DNA of 64,000 nucleotides from the NCBI GenBank assembly GCA_934256595.1, contig CAKQOW010000006.1, forward strand, positions 5,278-69,277, written 5' to 3'. A program made the translations under genes and the position numbers. The notes beneath the pieces are model-generated. The model was not told the origin of the DNA and made no database searches. It saw only the letters and a program-made list of their open reading frames with translations. This stretch comes from an uncultured Clostridia bacterium. GTDB lineage: Bacteria > Bacillota > Clostridia > Peptostreptococcales > Anaerovoracaceae. Below, piece after piece: positions 1 to 8,897 of this stretch. The stretch's first letter is position 1. Each line of letters begins with the position of its first letter.

Positions 1-312
1 AGCATCGCCCTTTGTGATTACCTCTTTTACCACATCGTCTATAAACGCATCTCTTGATATAAACATATTAACGTATGCGTTGACGCTTTCCACCTTTTCA
101 AATATGCCGTCTGACTCAATCTGCTCTGCTATTGATTTTGCAATTAAAGGCGGCGCCTTTCTGAGAAGTTTCGCCAGCTTGAAGCACGGGAATGCATAAT
201 CTCCCATTTTGCTGTCAGCGGGAACCTCTACCATATCTCTGATTTCGGAAACCTCAAGTCCCTCTACATATGGCGCAATTATTTCAGCTATAAGCTGCCT
301 GTAATCTTTCAT
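1..312 (-). CDS. argS: Arginyl-tRNA synthetase, N-terminal part (cut by window edge)
   Basis: The first 104 codons of a minus-strand gene that runs off the left edge. The translation starts MKDYRQLIAEII and contains GDYAFPCFKLAKLLRKAP, the typical N-terminal additional domain of class I arginyl-tRNA synthetase, which recognises the D-loop of tRNA-Arg. The catalytic HIGH and KMSKS regions would lie outside the window. The ATG at 312-310 is preceded by a GAGAGG ribosome binding site. It begins 15 bases after the mutS2 stop, so it is probably the last visible gene of the pheS-pheT-zapA-mutS2 transcript. The identity is by sequence recognition of the N-domain only. Confidence 0.85.
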   Translation of the reverse strand, partial: MKDYRQLIAEIIAPYVEGLEVSEIRDMVEVPADSKMGDYAFPCFKLAKLLRKAPPLIAKSIAEQIESDGIFEKVESVNAYVNMFISRDAFIDDVVKEVITKGDA

Positions 313-327
313 CTGTTGTTTACCTCT

Positions 328-2700
328 CTATTTTAACTGTACTATTGTAACTCCGTCTCCGCCCTCATTGTAGGCACCCTTTCGGAAAGCTTTAACGTGC
401 TTGTGGCGCTTCATCATCTGCTGAAGCCCTGTCCGCAGTATTCCCTCTCCTCTGCCGTGAATTACGGTGACTTCTTTTAATCCTGCCATAAACGCATCGT
501 CAAGATATTTATCAACATTCATAACGGCATCGTCAAGGTTCTGACCTCTGACATTGATTGTCGTGCTCATATTCATGGCCTTGGCCTGATACATACTGCT
601 GTAGTTTCTCTGCTTGGGAGAAGCCTTTTGTTTTCTGACCTCGTCTATAAGCATTATGTCTTTGATATTGACGGTAGCCTTGAGTATTCCCATCTGTACC
701 GTCATATTGCCCTTGTCGTCGGGAAGCGTCATAATCTCGCCGTTCTGATCAAGGGACAGCACTTTGACTCTGTTTCCTGTCTTCAGATCAGATGCTTTTA
801 CAGGCTTGTTGTTTACCTGCTTTACTGTTTTTTCACGATACCTGCCCTCAAGGTTTCTCAACTTTCGTCTGCCCTCGTCAAACACTTTGTTTCGCTCTGC
901 TATGCTGTCTATTCTGTTTAATTCTCTGAGCTCTTTCTGGACCTCTCTGGTGGTATCCTTTGCTTCTCTGACTATTTCTCTTGCTTCTTCTCTTGCCTTT
1001 GCAAGTATTTCTGATTTTTTCTGTTTTATCTCGGCCTCACGCTGCTCAAGCTCCTGCTTCTGCTTTTTCATTGCAATGTTCAGAGCTATAGCCTGATCGC
1101 GCTCCTCCTCCGCTCTCTTGCGGTCATCCTCAAGGGCCGCTATTACATCTTCAAACTCTATGTCCCTGCCCTCAAGAAGCTCTCTGGCCTTGTCGATTAT
1201 GCTCTCTGAAAGACCCAGCTTGCGGGATATTTCAAAGGCGTTCGATTTTCCCGGTATTCCTATTGTAAGCCTGTAGGTCGGGCTCAGGGTTTCAACGTCA
1301 AATTCCATTGAGGCGTTCTGAACTCCTGCGGTGGATATAGCGTATTTTTTGAGCTCCGTATAGTGAGTCGTTGCAAATATCAGAGCGCCGTTTGCCCGCA
1401 GCTTTTCGAGGACTGCTATTGCAAGGGCGGCTCCCTCTGTGGGATCTGTGCCCGCGCCAAGCTCGTCAAGCAGCACAAGACAGCCCGGACCTGCTCTGTC
1501 AACAATATTGACTATATTGTTCATATGCGATGAGAAGGTAGAAAGGCTCTGCTCTATGCTCTGCTCATCTCCTATATCCGCAAATATGTCCTCAAACACA
1601 GGGATTATACTCTCGGAGGAAGCCGGAATATGAAGTCCCGATGCCGCCATCATCGAAAGCAGGCCTGCTGTTTTGAGGGTTACGGTTTTGCCTCCGGTGT
1701 TAGGCCCTGTTATTATCAGCGTGCTGTAGCTTCTGCCAAGCGAAGCGTTGATAGGGACTGCTTTTTTCTGATCCAGCAGGGGGTGTCTCGCCTGTTTAAG
1801 ATCGAGTATTCCCTCCTCACTGATATGAGGCTCCTCCCCTCTGTAGGAAAGCGACAGCTTGCCCTTTGCAAATATATAGTCAAGCTCCACCAGCAGCTTC
1901 TGGTTGTTGTAAATCCCGTGATAGTTCTCTGCAACTCTGTCCGAAAGCTCTGCAAGTATTCTGTCGATTTCTTTTTTTTCGTCAAGGAACAGCTGCTTGA
2001 GCTCGTTGTTCATATTGACTATAACCTGCGGCTCTATAAACAGGGTTGCGCCTGTCGAGGACTGGTCGTGAACTATGCCCGGAAATCTGGAGCGGTGCTC
2101 CTGCTTGACCGGAATTACATATCTGCCGTCTCTCATTGTAACTATTGAATCCTGCAGAAGCGTTTTGTTTTCGGCAGAACTCAGCATATGGTTCATCTTC
2201 GCCTTGATTGCTTCGTTCTGTCTTACGATGCTTCTTCTGATGCTGCGAAGCTCAGGAGAAGCGTTGTCTGCCATTTCGTCCTCTGACAGAATACATCTTG
2301 TTATTTCGTTTTCGAGGTCTCGGTTTACAGAGATGACCTCTCTGATTGCAGTAAGCGCAGGTATTTCGGTCAGATCCTTTTCGAGGAACGCGCTCATGGT
2401 CCTTGCTGTCCGCATATTATAGGATATCTGGAGCAGCTGCTGCATTGTCAGCGCTCCGCCTTTCCTTGCTCTCATAAGAGCCGGGGCTATATCGTAAAAC
2501 GCGCTCATAGGCGGATTGCCTTTGATTACAATTACCTTAACCGCCTCTGTGGTCTGCTGCAGCAGGTGCCTTATCTCGTAGATATCGGTCATGGGTCTAA
2601 GCTCTGATATTACCTGCCGTGTCATCTCCGAAGCAGCTCCTGCCTTGAGCATCTCAATTATTTTGTTGTATTCAAGAATTTTTATGCTTTTGTCATTCAT
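328..2700 (-). CDS. mutS2: MutS2 family ATPase/endonuclease
   Basis: A 790-residue MutS2 protein. It has the MutS-type ATPase with Walker A GPNTGGKTVT near residue 335, the Walker B region VLLDELGAGTDPTEG, a long charged coiled coil (about residues 510-620, rich in E, R and K) and a C-terminal Smr domain with TINVRGQNLDDA and the VIHGRGEG nuclease motif. It lacks the MutS mismatch-recognition domain. In the family, MutS2 suppresses recombination and, in Bacillus, acts on collided ribosomes through Smr. The length matches the family (about 780-790). It lies between zapA and argS on one strand with short gaps, as in many Clostridia. Confidence 0.95.
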   Translation of the reverse strand: MNDKSIKILEYNKIIEMLKAGAASEMTRQVISELRPMTDIYEIRHLLQQTTEAVKVIVIKGNPPMSAFYDIAPALMRARKGGALTMQQLLQISYNMRTARTMSAFLEKDLTEIPALTAIREVISVNRDLENEITRCILSEDEMADNASPELRSIRRSIVRQNEAIKAKMNHMLSSAENKTLLQDSIVTMRDGRYVIPVKQEHRSRFPGIVHDQSSTGATLFIEPQVIVNMNNELKQLFLDEKKEIDRILAELSDRVAENYHGIYNNQKLLVELDYIFAKGKLSLSYRGEEPHISEEGILDLKQARHPLLDQKKAVPINASLGRSYSTLIITGPNTGGKTVTLKTAGLLSMMAASGLHIPASSESIIPVFEDIFADIGDEQSIEQSLSTFSSHMNNIVNIVDRAGPGCLVLLDELGAGTDPTEGAALAIAVLEKLRANGALIFATTHYTELKKYAISTAGVQNASMEFDVETLSPTYRLTIGIPGKSNAFEISRKLGLSESIIDKARELLEGRDIEFEDVIAALEDDRKRAEEERDQAIALNIAMKKQKQELEQREAEIKQKKSEILAKAREEAREIVREAKDTTREVQKELRELNRIDSIAERNKVFDEGRRKLRNLEGRYREKTVKQVNNKPVKASDLKTGNRVKVLSLDQNGEIMTLPDDKGNMTVQMGILKATVNIKDIMLIDEVRKQKASPKQRNYSSMYQAKAMNMSTTINVRGQNLDDAVMNVDKYLDDAFMAGLKEVTVIHGRGEGILRTGLQQMMKRHKHVKAFRKGAYNEGGDGVTIVQLK

Positions 2701-2726
2701 AGAGCTGCTTCCAAACCTCTTATTGT

Positions 2727-3185
2727 CTATTTTTCAGTCTTGTCCAGTCTGCTTTTGAGCTGAACGTTTTCCATTTGAAGATCAAAGAAGCTGCTTTCAA
2801 GCTCCTTGTATCTTCTCTGTATTTCTCTCAGCTGTGAGTCATCTGACGCTTTTTTGCGCAGATCCTCTATTTCATTTCTGTACTGTATTACGTTTTTTTT
2901 GGCATCGTCCCACAGATCCACATATTTTTTGGCGTCGGCCTCAAGCTGTGCATTCAGTGTTCTGAGCTGTTCAAGCTCGTCTCTGATAGAAAATATCTCA
3001 TCAGCTATGTTGACAGCGGAAAGCACAGCAAGCGATGTTGTGGAGCCAAGATTAGAGTTTCTGCCTATAAACTGCATGCGCTCGTCTACATACTGCGCCG
3101 CCTTGATGATCTCGTCCTGGCTTCTCTCACCCACTATAGTGTATTCCTGCCCGTATATTCTGATTTTAACTTTATTGTTTTCCAT
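2727..3185 (-). CDS. zapA: Cell division protein ZapA
   Basis: A 152-residue protein. The N-terminal half (VKIRIYGQEYTIVGE, then YVDERMQFI) is the ZapA fold that binds FtsZ and bundles protofilaments at the Z-ring. The C-terminal half is a long predicted coiled coil (about residues 65-150), longer than the usual ZapA of about 90 residues but common in clostridial homologues. The ATG follows the pheT stop by 15 bases. The pheT-zapA-mutS2 order is conserved in Firmicutes. No own promoter is evident. Confidence 0.85.
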   Translation of the reverse strand: MENNKVKIRIYGQEYTIVGERSQDEIIKAAQYVDERMQFIGRNSNLGSTTSLAVLSAVNIADEIFSIRDELEQLRTLNAQLEADAKKYVDLWDDAKKNVIQYRNEIEDLRKKASDDSQLREIQRRYKELESSFFDLQMENVQLKSRLDKTEK

Positions 3186-3200
3186 AACCGTACTCCCCGA

Positions 3201-5765
3201 TTACATTTCACGAAGAACAGCTCCCAGAGTTTCTTCAAGAGCCTTAAGGATATTGCTGTGAACAGGAGCAACGTCGTCATCTGTAAGAGTCTTGCTTTCG
3301 TCCTGATATGTCAGTGTGAATGCAACGCTCTTCTTGCCGCCTGCAACCTGCTCGCCTCTGTATATGTCAAACAGCTTGACGTTTTTGAGTATTTCGGAAG
3401 CCGCGGATTTTATAACCTTTTCGATGGTTCCAACTTCCATATTTTCGTCTACAAGAAGCGCAATGTCTCTTGAAGTTGACGGGTATTTAGGAAGCTGAGT
3501 GTATGCCTTGTCTGTATCTGAAATTTCGCATACGGTATCAAACAGCAGCTCGCATACACAGCATCTTGTCTTTATCTGGTATCTGGCCGCAACCTCAGGG
3601 TGAACCTCTCCCATGATACCAAGTTCAACCTCTTCATAATCTCCCATTGCAACAGGGTCATTATTCTCGATTATATCCTTGAGCTTGTTGTATTCCTCTG
3701 TGCCTTCGACCTCACCTGTAAGTATGAGTTTCTTGAGGTCTTCAACCTCAGGCATTGCTTTTTTAGGGATTCTTGCAATTATCCTTGCGCATCTGCCCGG
3801 ATGGTATACTCCGTATTCCGATTCTGCAACAAATTCAATATCTCTGATGCCCATTACCGAAAGCAGCTCGACGATCATGCCTTTGAGTGCGTAGAAGTCA
3901 GAATCTTTGCCGTACATACCAACGCACATTGAATAGCTTTCCTCAGGAAGAGCTTTTTCGTCAAACAGGTCTGCCATAAATGTGTTGCCAATCTCAAATG
4001 CCTTTACGGATTCTATATTCCTTGTGTAGTTTCTTGAGAGAACCTCCATCATATTAGGTGTAAGGATAGTTCTCATTACCGAGTTTTCCTCTCCCAGCGG
4101 ATTGATAATTTTTACGAAGCATCTTTCCCATGAATCCTCGTCAATTCTGCAGTTGTCAACGCCCTTAGGACTTACAAATGAATAGGTCTGGATTTCTGTT
4201 GCGCCCATTGCAACCATAGTATCTCTTGCCAGATCTCTTAAAATTCTGTCGTCAGGCTTTACTGCCTCGCTGTTGCCTCTGGGGATTGTAACAGGCAGCT
4301 TGTCAAAGCCGTACATTCTGCCTACTTCTTCAACGATATCCTCTTCAATATGGATATCCTGTCTTACTGTAGGAGCCGTAACGTACATATCGTCTCCCTC
4401 GCCTGTAACTGTCATTTCCAGACTTTCAAGAGCGTTTACCATAAATTCTCTTGTAAGCTCAACGCCCAGCACCTTGTTTATTCTTGAAACTCTTGCGTGA
4501 ACAGGCTCTGCCTTGATTTCCTCCGGATAAACATCAACGCTTCCTGCAACAGGTGTACCTGCTCCCGTAAGCTCTATAAGTTTTACCACTCTGTCTGCAG
4601 CCTTTGCGCACAGGTTAGGGTCTATGCCCTTTTCAAATCTTGCCGACGCTTCTGTACGAAGTCCCAGCTTCTTTGAGGTTGTTCTGACGCTGTCCCCTGC
4701 AAAGTTTGCGGATTCAACCACGATTGTAGTCGTATTGTCTTTGATGTCTGAATCAAGTCCGCCCATAACGCCTGCTATTGCCGCAGGTTTTTCGGCATCG
4801 CATATCATCAGCATGCCCTCTGAAAGAGTTCTCTCTGTCTCATCAAGGGTAGTGAATTTATCTCCCTCGTTTGCTGTTCTGATTACAACCTTGTTTCCTG
4901 CAAGGGTATTGATGTCAAATGCGTGTATAGGCTGACCGTATTCAAGCATTACGAAGTTTGTAATGTCAACGATGTTGTTGATAGGTCTCATTCCAGCTCT
5001 GATGAGTCGTTTCTGTATCCACCAGGGCGACTGCTTTATTACTACGTCTTTAACTATTCTTGCAGTATATCTTCTGCACAGGTCTGACTGAATATCAACT
5101 GCGATATAGTCCGCTGCATTCCCCTCTTCGTGGTCGCATACGGTTTCAGGGTATTCAAGCTTTGTGCCGAATACTGCCGCAGCCTCTCTTGCCATTCCTA
5201 TCATTGAAAGGCAGTCAGGTCTGTTAGGAGTTATTTCAAAATCAACTACAGTGTCCTCAAGGCCCAGAGCCTCTGAAAGCTCTGCTCCGATTTCAAATTC
5301 ATCGTTTAAAAGCCATATGCCGTCTTTTGAGATATACGGAGCCACTTTGTCGTCAAGACCCAGTTCCTGCGGTCCGCAGAGCATACCAAAGGATTCAACG
5401 CCTCTGAGCTTGCCCTTGGTAATCTTGACTCCGCCCTCTGTCTTTGGCTGTCCGTGCAGAGGTCCCGGAATTCTGCTGTTGTGAAGAGCTACCGGAACTA
5501 TTGCTCCCTCATATACGTTGGTTGCGCCTGTAACTATCTGCACCGGCTCGTCTTTGCCTACATTGAGCTGACACACAACCAGCTTGTCTGCATCGGGGTG
5601 CTTTTCTATTTTTTCGATTCTGCCGACAACAACGTTTGAAAGCCCGCCGCCAACGCGCTCGCAGGTTTCAAGGTTTGAGCCTGACATAACCATATCATCA
5701 CAAAATTTTTCATCTGAAACATTAACTTCTGTATAATCTTTTAACCATTCTAATGATACTAACAT
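3201..5765 (-). CDS. pheT: Phenylalanyl-tRNA synthetase beta subunit
   Basis: An 854-residue PheT, partner of PheS in the (alpha-beta)2 enzyme that charges tRNA-Phe. Domains in order: N-terminal EMAP/tRNA-binding fold (VVVGRIEKIEKHPDADKLVV, about residues 44-63), B3/B4 editing domain, B5, the catalytic-like core, and a C-terminal FDX-ACB anticodon domain (KYPSTSRDIALLVDE onward). The family is usually about 800 residues. The surplus is a charged insertion of roughly 46 residues (about 667-712) between HPGRCARI and the GIMGEVHP strand. It starts 14 bases after pheS ends. Confidence 0.97.
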   Translation of the reverse strand: MLVSLEWLKDYTEVNVSDEKFCDDMVMSGSNLETCERVGGGLSNVVVGRIEKIEKHPDADKLVVCQLNVGKDEPVQIVTGATNVYEGAIVPVALHNSRIPGPLHGQPKTEGGVKITKGKLRGVESFGMLCGPQELGLDDKVAPYISKDGIWLLNDEFEIGAELSEALGLEDTVVDFEITPNRPDCLSMIGMAREAAAVFGTKLEYPETVCDHEEGNAADYIAVDIQSDLCRRYTARIVKDVVIKQSPWWIQKRLIRAGMRPINNIVDITNFVMLEYGQPIHAFDINTLAGNKVVIRTANEGDKFTTLDETERTLSEGMLMICDAEKPAAIAGVMGGLDSDIKDNTTTIVVESANFAGDSVRTTSKKLGLRTEASARFEKGIDPNLCAKAADRVVKLIELTGAGTPVAGSVDVYPEEIKAEPVHARVSRINKVLGVELTREFMVNALESLEMTVTGEGDDMYVTAPTVRQDIHIEEDIVEEVGRMYGFDKLPVTIPRGNSEAVKPDDRILRDLARDTMVAMGATEIQTYSFVSPKGVDNCRIDEDSWERCFVKIINPLGEENSVMRTILTPNMMEVLSRNYTRNIESVKAFEIGNTFMADLFDEKALPEESYSMCVGMYGKDSDFYALKGMIVELLSVMGIRDIEFVAESEYGVYHPGRCARIIARIPKKAMPEVEDLKKLILTGEVEGTEEYNKLKDIIENNDPVAMGDYEEVELGIMGEVHPEVAARYQIKTRCCVCELLFDTVCEISDTDKAYTQLPKYPSTSRDIALLVDENMEVGTIEKVIKSAASEILKNVKLFDIYRGEQVAGGKKSVAFTLTYQDESKTLTDDDVAPVHSNILKALEETLGAVLREM

Positions 5766-5779
5766 CTTTGCCTTACCTC

Positions 5780-6802
5780 CTATTTGAACTGATTGATGAA
5801 TCTCATATCGTTTTCGTAAAGAAGTCTGATATCATCAATTCCATATTTAAGCATTGCTATTCTTTCAACACCCATACCAAAGGCAAAGCCTGTGTATTTC
5901 TCTGTGTCAACATTACCTACTTTGAGTACGTTAGGGTGTACCATACCGCAGCCTAATATTTCAATCCAGCCGCTTCCCTTGCATACTCTGCAGCCCTTGC
6001 CGCCGCACTTGAAGCACGATACGTCCATTTCAGCGCTCGGTTCAGTGAACGGGAAGTGGTGAGGTCTGAATTTTGTTTTTACCGATGAGCCGAACATCTG
6101 CTTTGCAAAGCTGTCTAAAACTCCCTTGAGGTCTGCCATTGTAACTCCCTCGTCAACCAGAAGTCCCTCTACCTGATGGAACATCGGTGAGTGAGTGGCA
6201 TCGGGAGTATCGCATCTGAAGCATCTGCCCGGTGAGATAACTTTGATAGGAGGCTCCTGCGCCATCAGAGTTCTCGCCTGTACCGGTGAGGTCTGGGTTC
6301 TCAGAAGTGTTTCCTCTGTGATATAGAATGTATCTGTCATATCTCTTGCAGGGTGATTCGGCTCTGCATTGAGCGCGTCGAAGTTGTTGAATACTGTTTC
6401 AACCTCCGGTCCCTCTGCAATTGAAAATCCCATAGACATAAATACTCTTGAGATTTCTTCTATTGTGATTGTGATAGGGTGCTTTGAGCCCAGCACTACA
6501 GGTTTTCCCGGCTCTGTAACGTCTATCTTCTCTGCTTCAAATTTAGCTGCCTGCGCCTTTGCTTTCACCTCGTCAAGCTTGGATTTAAGCATTTTTTCGA
6601 TGGCTGCTCTTGTTTCGTTTGCCGCCTGTCCGAATTCTTTTCTCTCCTCCGGAGCCATATCTTTCATCGAACGAAGAATTTCGGTCATCTGACCTTTTTT
6701 GCCCAGAAGATTAACTCTGATTTCCTCTGCATCCGATATTGAAGCGGCTTTTTCAAGTCTTTCTTTTGCTTCTTCTAAAATTGTAGTAAGCTTGTCACGC
6801 AT
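5780..6802 (-). CDS. pheS: Phenylalanyl-tRNA synthetase alpha subunit
   Basis: A 340-residue class II synthetase alpha chain. It has the N-terminal coiled-coil arm (residues 1-90), motif 2 with HSPMFHQVEGLLVDEG, the HFPFTEPSAEMDVSC segment, the Cys-rich FKCGGKGCRVCKGSGW loop and motif 3 GFAFGMGVERIAMLKYGI. Length is typical. It forms the catalytic subunit with PheT. It starts two bases after the methyltransferase stop, so the two are co-transcribed. I see no T-box leader upstream, because the upstream gene fills the space. Confidence 0.97.
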   Translation of the reverse strand: MRDKLTTILEEAKERLEKAASISDAEEIRVNLLGKKGQMTEILRSMKDMAPEERKEFGQAANETRAAIEKMLKSKLDEVKAKAQAAKFEAEKIDVTEPGKPVVLGSKHPITITIEEISRVFMSMGFSIAEGPEVETVFNNFDALNAEPNHPARDMTDTFYITEETLLRTQTSPVQARTLMAQEPPIKVISPGRCFRCDTPDATHSPMFHQVEGLLVDEGVTMADLKGVLDSFAKQMFGSSVKTKFRPHHFPFTEPSAEMDVSCFKCGGKGCRVCKGSGWIEILGCGMVHPNVLKVGNVDTEKYTGFAFGMGVERIAMLKYGIDDIRLLYENDMRFINQFK

Positions 6803-6804
6803 TT

Positions 6805-7590
6805 TTATCTCTCCTGTCTTATTGATTCATATATTAGTATCCCTGCCGCAACGGCCGCATTGAGCGATTCAATACTGCCGCGCATGGGTATTTTTACTGT
6901 CCTGTCGCACAGGGCTGCCATTTCCTCCGAAATACCGTTGCCCTCGTTGCCTATGACAACAGCAGTATTCCGCCTCATATCCACATCATAGTACATATCC
7001 TCCGTATCAAAGCCTGTGCCTATGATCTGCAGCCCGGCGTCCTTTAAAAGTTCCACTCCTTCACGAGCTCCCGCCGTATAATATGCGGGAATCCTAAAGA
7101 CTGAGCCGGCCGCAGCTCTTACGACCTTTGGGGAATATATATCGGCAGTACCCTTTATCATCACAGCTCCTCTGTAGCCTGCCGCATCGCAGGTTCTGAG
7201 GATTGTGCCTATGTTGCCCGGATCCTGCAGCCTGTCTAATACTATCACATTGCCGCCTGCTATATGCTCCATAAACTGCCGCTGTGTAAGCCGCGGTATT
7301 CTGACAGCCGCCATAATACCCTGACTGCTCTCCGTCTGCGCAAGCTGCTTAAAAAGCCTTGCCGGCATTACAAAGCACTCCGAAAGCCGGCCGCCAAACA
7401 GATTTTCGTAATGGGAAAGCCTGTCCTCGTTTACGGCTATAAATTCTATATCCGCATTGTTTTTGAAAGCTTCTTCTGTAAGGTTTTCGCCCTCTATGAG
7501 ATAAAGTCCCAGCTTCTCTCTGTGCTTCCGGCTGTCAAGCTGCCGTATAATTCTGCATATTCTGTTGTCTGAAGATGTAATCTGCTTCAT
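6805..7590 (-). CDS. TrmH/SpoU family RNA 2'-O-methyltransferase
   Basis: A SPOUT-fold methyltransferase. The three SpoU motifs are present: NIGTILRTCDAAGYRGAV, VIGNEGNGIS, and IPMRGSIESLNAAVAAGILIYE split around the SAM knot, with an N-terminal substrate-binding domain (RKHREKLGLYLIEGENL). It is expected to 2'-O-methylate rRNA (RlmB/TsnR-like) or tRNA; the target cannot be told from sequence. I take MKQITSSDN at 7590 as start; an in-frame ATG at 7605 lies inside the T-tract of the ftsZ terminator. Neither has a clear ribosome binding site. It is placed directly before pheS, a common clostridial arrangement. Confidence 0.88.
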   Translation of the reverse strand: MKQITSSDNRICRIIRQLDSRKHREKLGLYLIEGENLTEEAFKNNADIEFIAVNEDRLSHYENLFGGRLSECFVMPARLFKQLAQTESSQGIMAAVRIPRLTQRQFMEHIAGGNVIVLDRLQDPGNIGTILRTCDAAGYRGAVMIKGTADIYSPKVVRAAAGSVFRIPAYYTAGAREGVELLKDAGLQIIGTGFDTEDMYYDVDMRRNTAVVIGNEGNGISEEMAALCDRTVKIPMRGSIESLNAAVAAGILIYESIRQER

Positions 7591-7596
7591 ACTTTT

Positions 7597-7630
7597 AAAA
7601 TGCATAAAAAGCCGGTCTTTAAAACCGGCT
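7597..7630 (-). terminator. Intrinsic terminator of the dcw/ftsZ transcript
   Basis: On the minus strand a 7-bp stem AGCCGGT/ACCGGCT (arms 7610-7616 and 7624-7630, 7-base loop) is followed by TTTTT, ATGCA and TTTT. It lies about 30 bases after the ftsZ stop and reaches into the start of the trmH-family gene. Confidence 0.75.
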
Positions 7631-7658
7631 CTTATTTAAAACCTTTCTTTGTCTGCAG

Positions 7659-8810
7659 TTATTCCTTCCACTTTTTAAGGAATGGTGGAATTTCAAATCC
7701 GCCGCCTGTTTCAAGTGTATCATCTATAGTTATCTCTCTGGTTTCGATGCCTGTTTCATCATCAGTGCCTGTAGCTTCCTCTGCGTCAGCCTCTGCTGCC
7801 GCCTCTTCCTTAGGCGCCTGCGGCTCAGCAGGTCTGCCCTTGCCGTCTTCGTTAAAGCCTGTAGCTATAACTGTGATGATGATTTCGTCCTGTATGTCCT
7901 CTCTTACAGTTGCACCGAAGATTATGATAGCGTCAGGATCTGCCGCCTTTGCAATCTGCTCTGCGGCTTCGTTTGCCTCAAGCATACCCAGGTCATAGCC
8001 GCCTGTGATGTTGAGAAGCACTGCCTTGGCTCCTTTAACGTCTGTTTCAAGCAGCGGGCTCTTGATTGCGCTCTCGATTGCTGTTGCCACTCTGTCGTCG
8101 CCTGTGCCTCTGCCTATGCCCATATGCGCAACGCCTCTGTTGCCCATTACTGTCTTGACGTCGGCAAAGTCAAGGTTGATAAGCGCAGCGTCTGAAATCA
8201 GATCGGATATACCCTGCACGCCCTGTCTTAAAACGTCGTCTGCCATATTGAATGCGTCAACCATAGCGGTGTTCTTGTCAGCTATGTCAAGAAGTCTGTC
8301 GTTTGGAACTATGACAAGGGAATCCACATAGCCCTCAAGGAACTGAACTCCGAGATCTGCATGAGCTTTTCTCTTCTTGCCCTCAAATGTGAACGGCTTG
8401 GTAACAACGCCTACTGTCAGCGCGCCTAAATCGCGTCCCACCTTTGCTATGATAGGCGCGGCTCCTGTACCGGTACCGCCGCCCATACCTGCAGTTACAA
8501 ATATCATGTCCGCTCCTGCAAGAAATTTGCGGATATCCTCTATGTTCTCCTCTGCGGCCTTTTGTCCTATCTCAGGATTTGCTCCTGCACCGAGACCCTT
8601 GGTAAGCTTCTCTCCGATCTGAAGCTTGGTCTGGGCCTTTGATTTGGCAAGAGCCTGCTTGTCCGTATTTATGGCTATGAACTCAACGCCGCCAAGCTCT
8701 GAATCTATCATTCTGTTAACAGCGTTGCAGCCTGCGCCGCCGACTCCGACAACTTTAATAACCGCCGCTGTGTTTTCTTCGCTTTCAAACTGTAAGATTG
8801 AATTTGTCAT
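7659..8810 (-). CDS. ftsZ: Cell division GTPase FtsZ
   Basis: A 383-residue tubulin homologue that polymerises into the Z-ring. Visible: nucleotide-binding VGVGGAGCNAVNRM near residue 22, the tubulin signature GGGTGTGAAPIIA near residue 106, the T7 loop NLDFADVK, an acidic Ala/Glu-rich linker (about 325-360) and the conserved C-terminal tail FEIPPFLKK that binds membrane tethers. It is the last gene of the dcw cluster. There is no ftsA, as is common in Clostridia; ZapA and other tethers must serve. The ATG has GAGGAGGAA upstream. Confidence 0.98.
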   Translation of the reverse strand: MTNSILQFESEENTAAVIKVVGVGGAGCNAVNRMIDSELGGVEFIAINTDKQALAKSKAQTKLQIGEKLTKGLGAGANPEIGQKAAEENIEDIRKFLAGADMIFVTAGMGGGTGTGAAPIIAKVGRDLGALTVGVVTKPFTFEGKKRKAHADLGVQFLEGYVDSLVIVPNDRLLDIADKNTAMVDAFNMADDVLRQGVQGISDLISDAALINLDFADVKTVMGNRGVAHMGIGRGTGDDRVATAIESAIKSPLLETDVKGAKAVLLNITGGYDLGMLEANEAAEQIAKAADPDAIIIFGATVREDIQDEIIITVIATGFNEDGKGRPAEPQAPKEEAAAEADAEEATGTDDETGIETREITIDDTLETGGGFEIPPFLKKWKE

Positions 8811-8842
8811 TCTGGTTTCCTCCTCGGAATATTATCTATAAA

Positions 8843-8851
8843 ATTGTATCA
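8843..8851 (-). promoter_or_regulatory. Candidate extended -10 promoter for ftsZ
   Basis: In the 87-base gap before ftsZ the minus strand has TG-A-TACAAT (an extended -10). No good -35 lies 17 bases upstream. It could give ftsZ its own transcription in addition to read-through from divIB. Confidence 0.35.
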
Positions 8852-8897
8852 TATTTCCCGCATAAATGCACTATATTTACTGCGGTTTTTATGATTT

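Noticed and set aside
1630..2148. A 172-codon plus-strand open frame opposite mutS2
   Set aside because: Antisense to the ATPase domain of MutS2, with no motif and no ribosome binding site.
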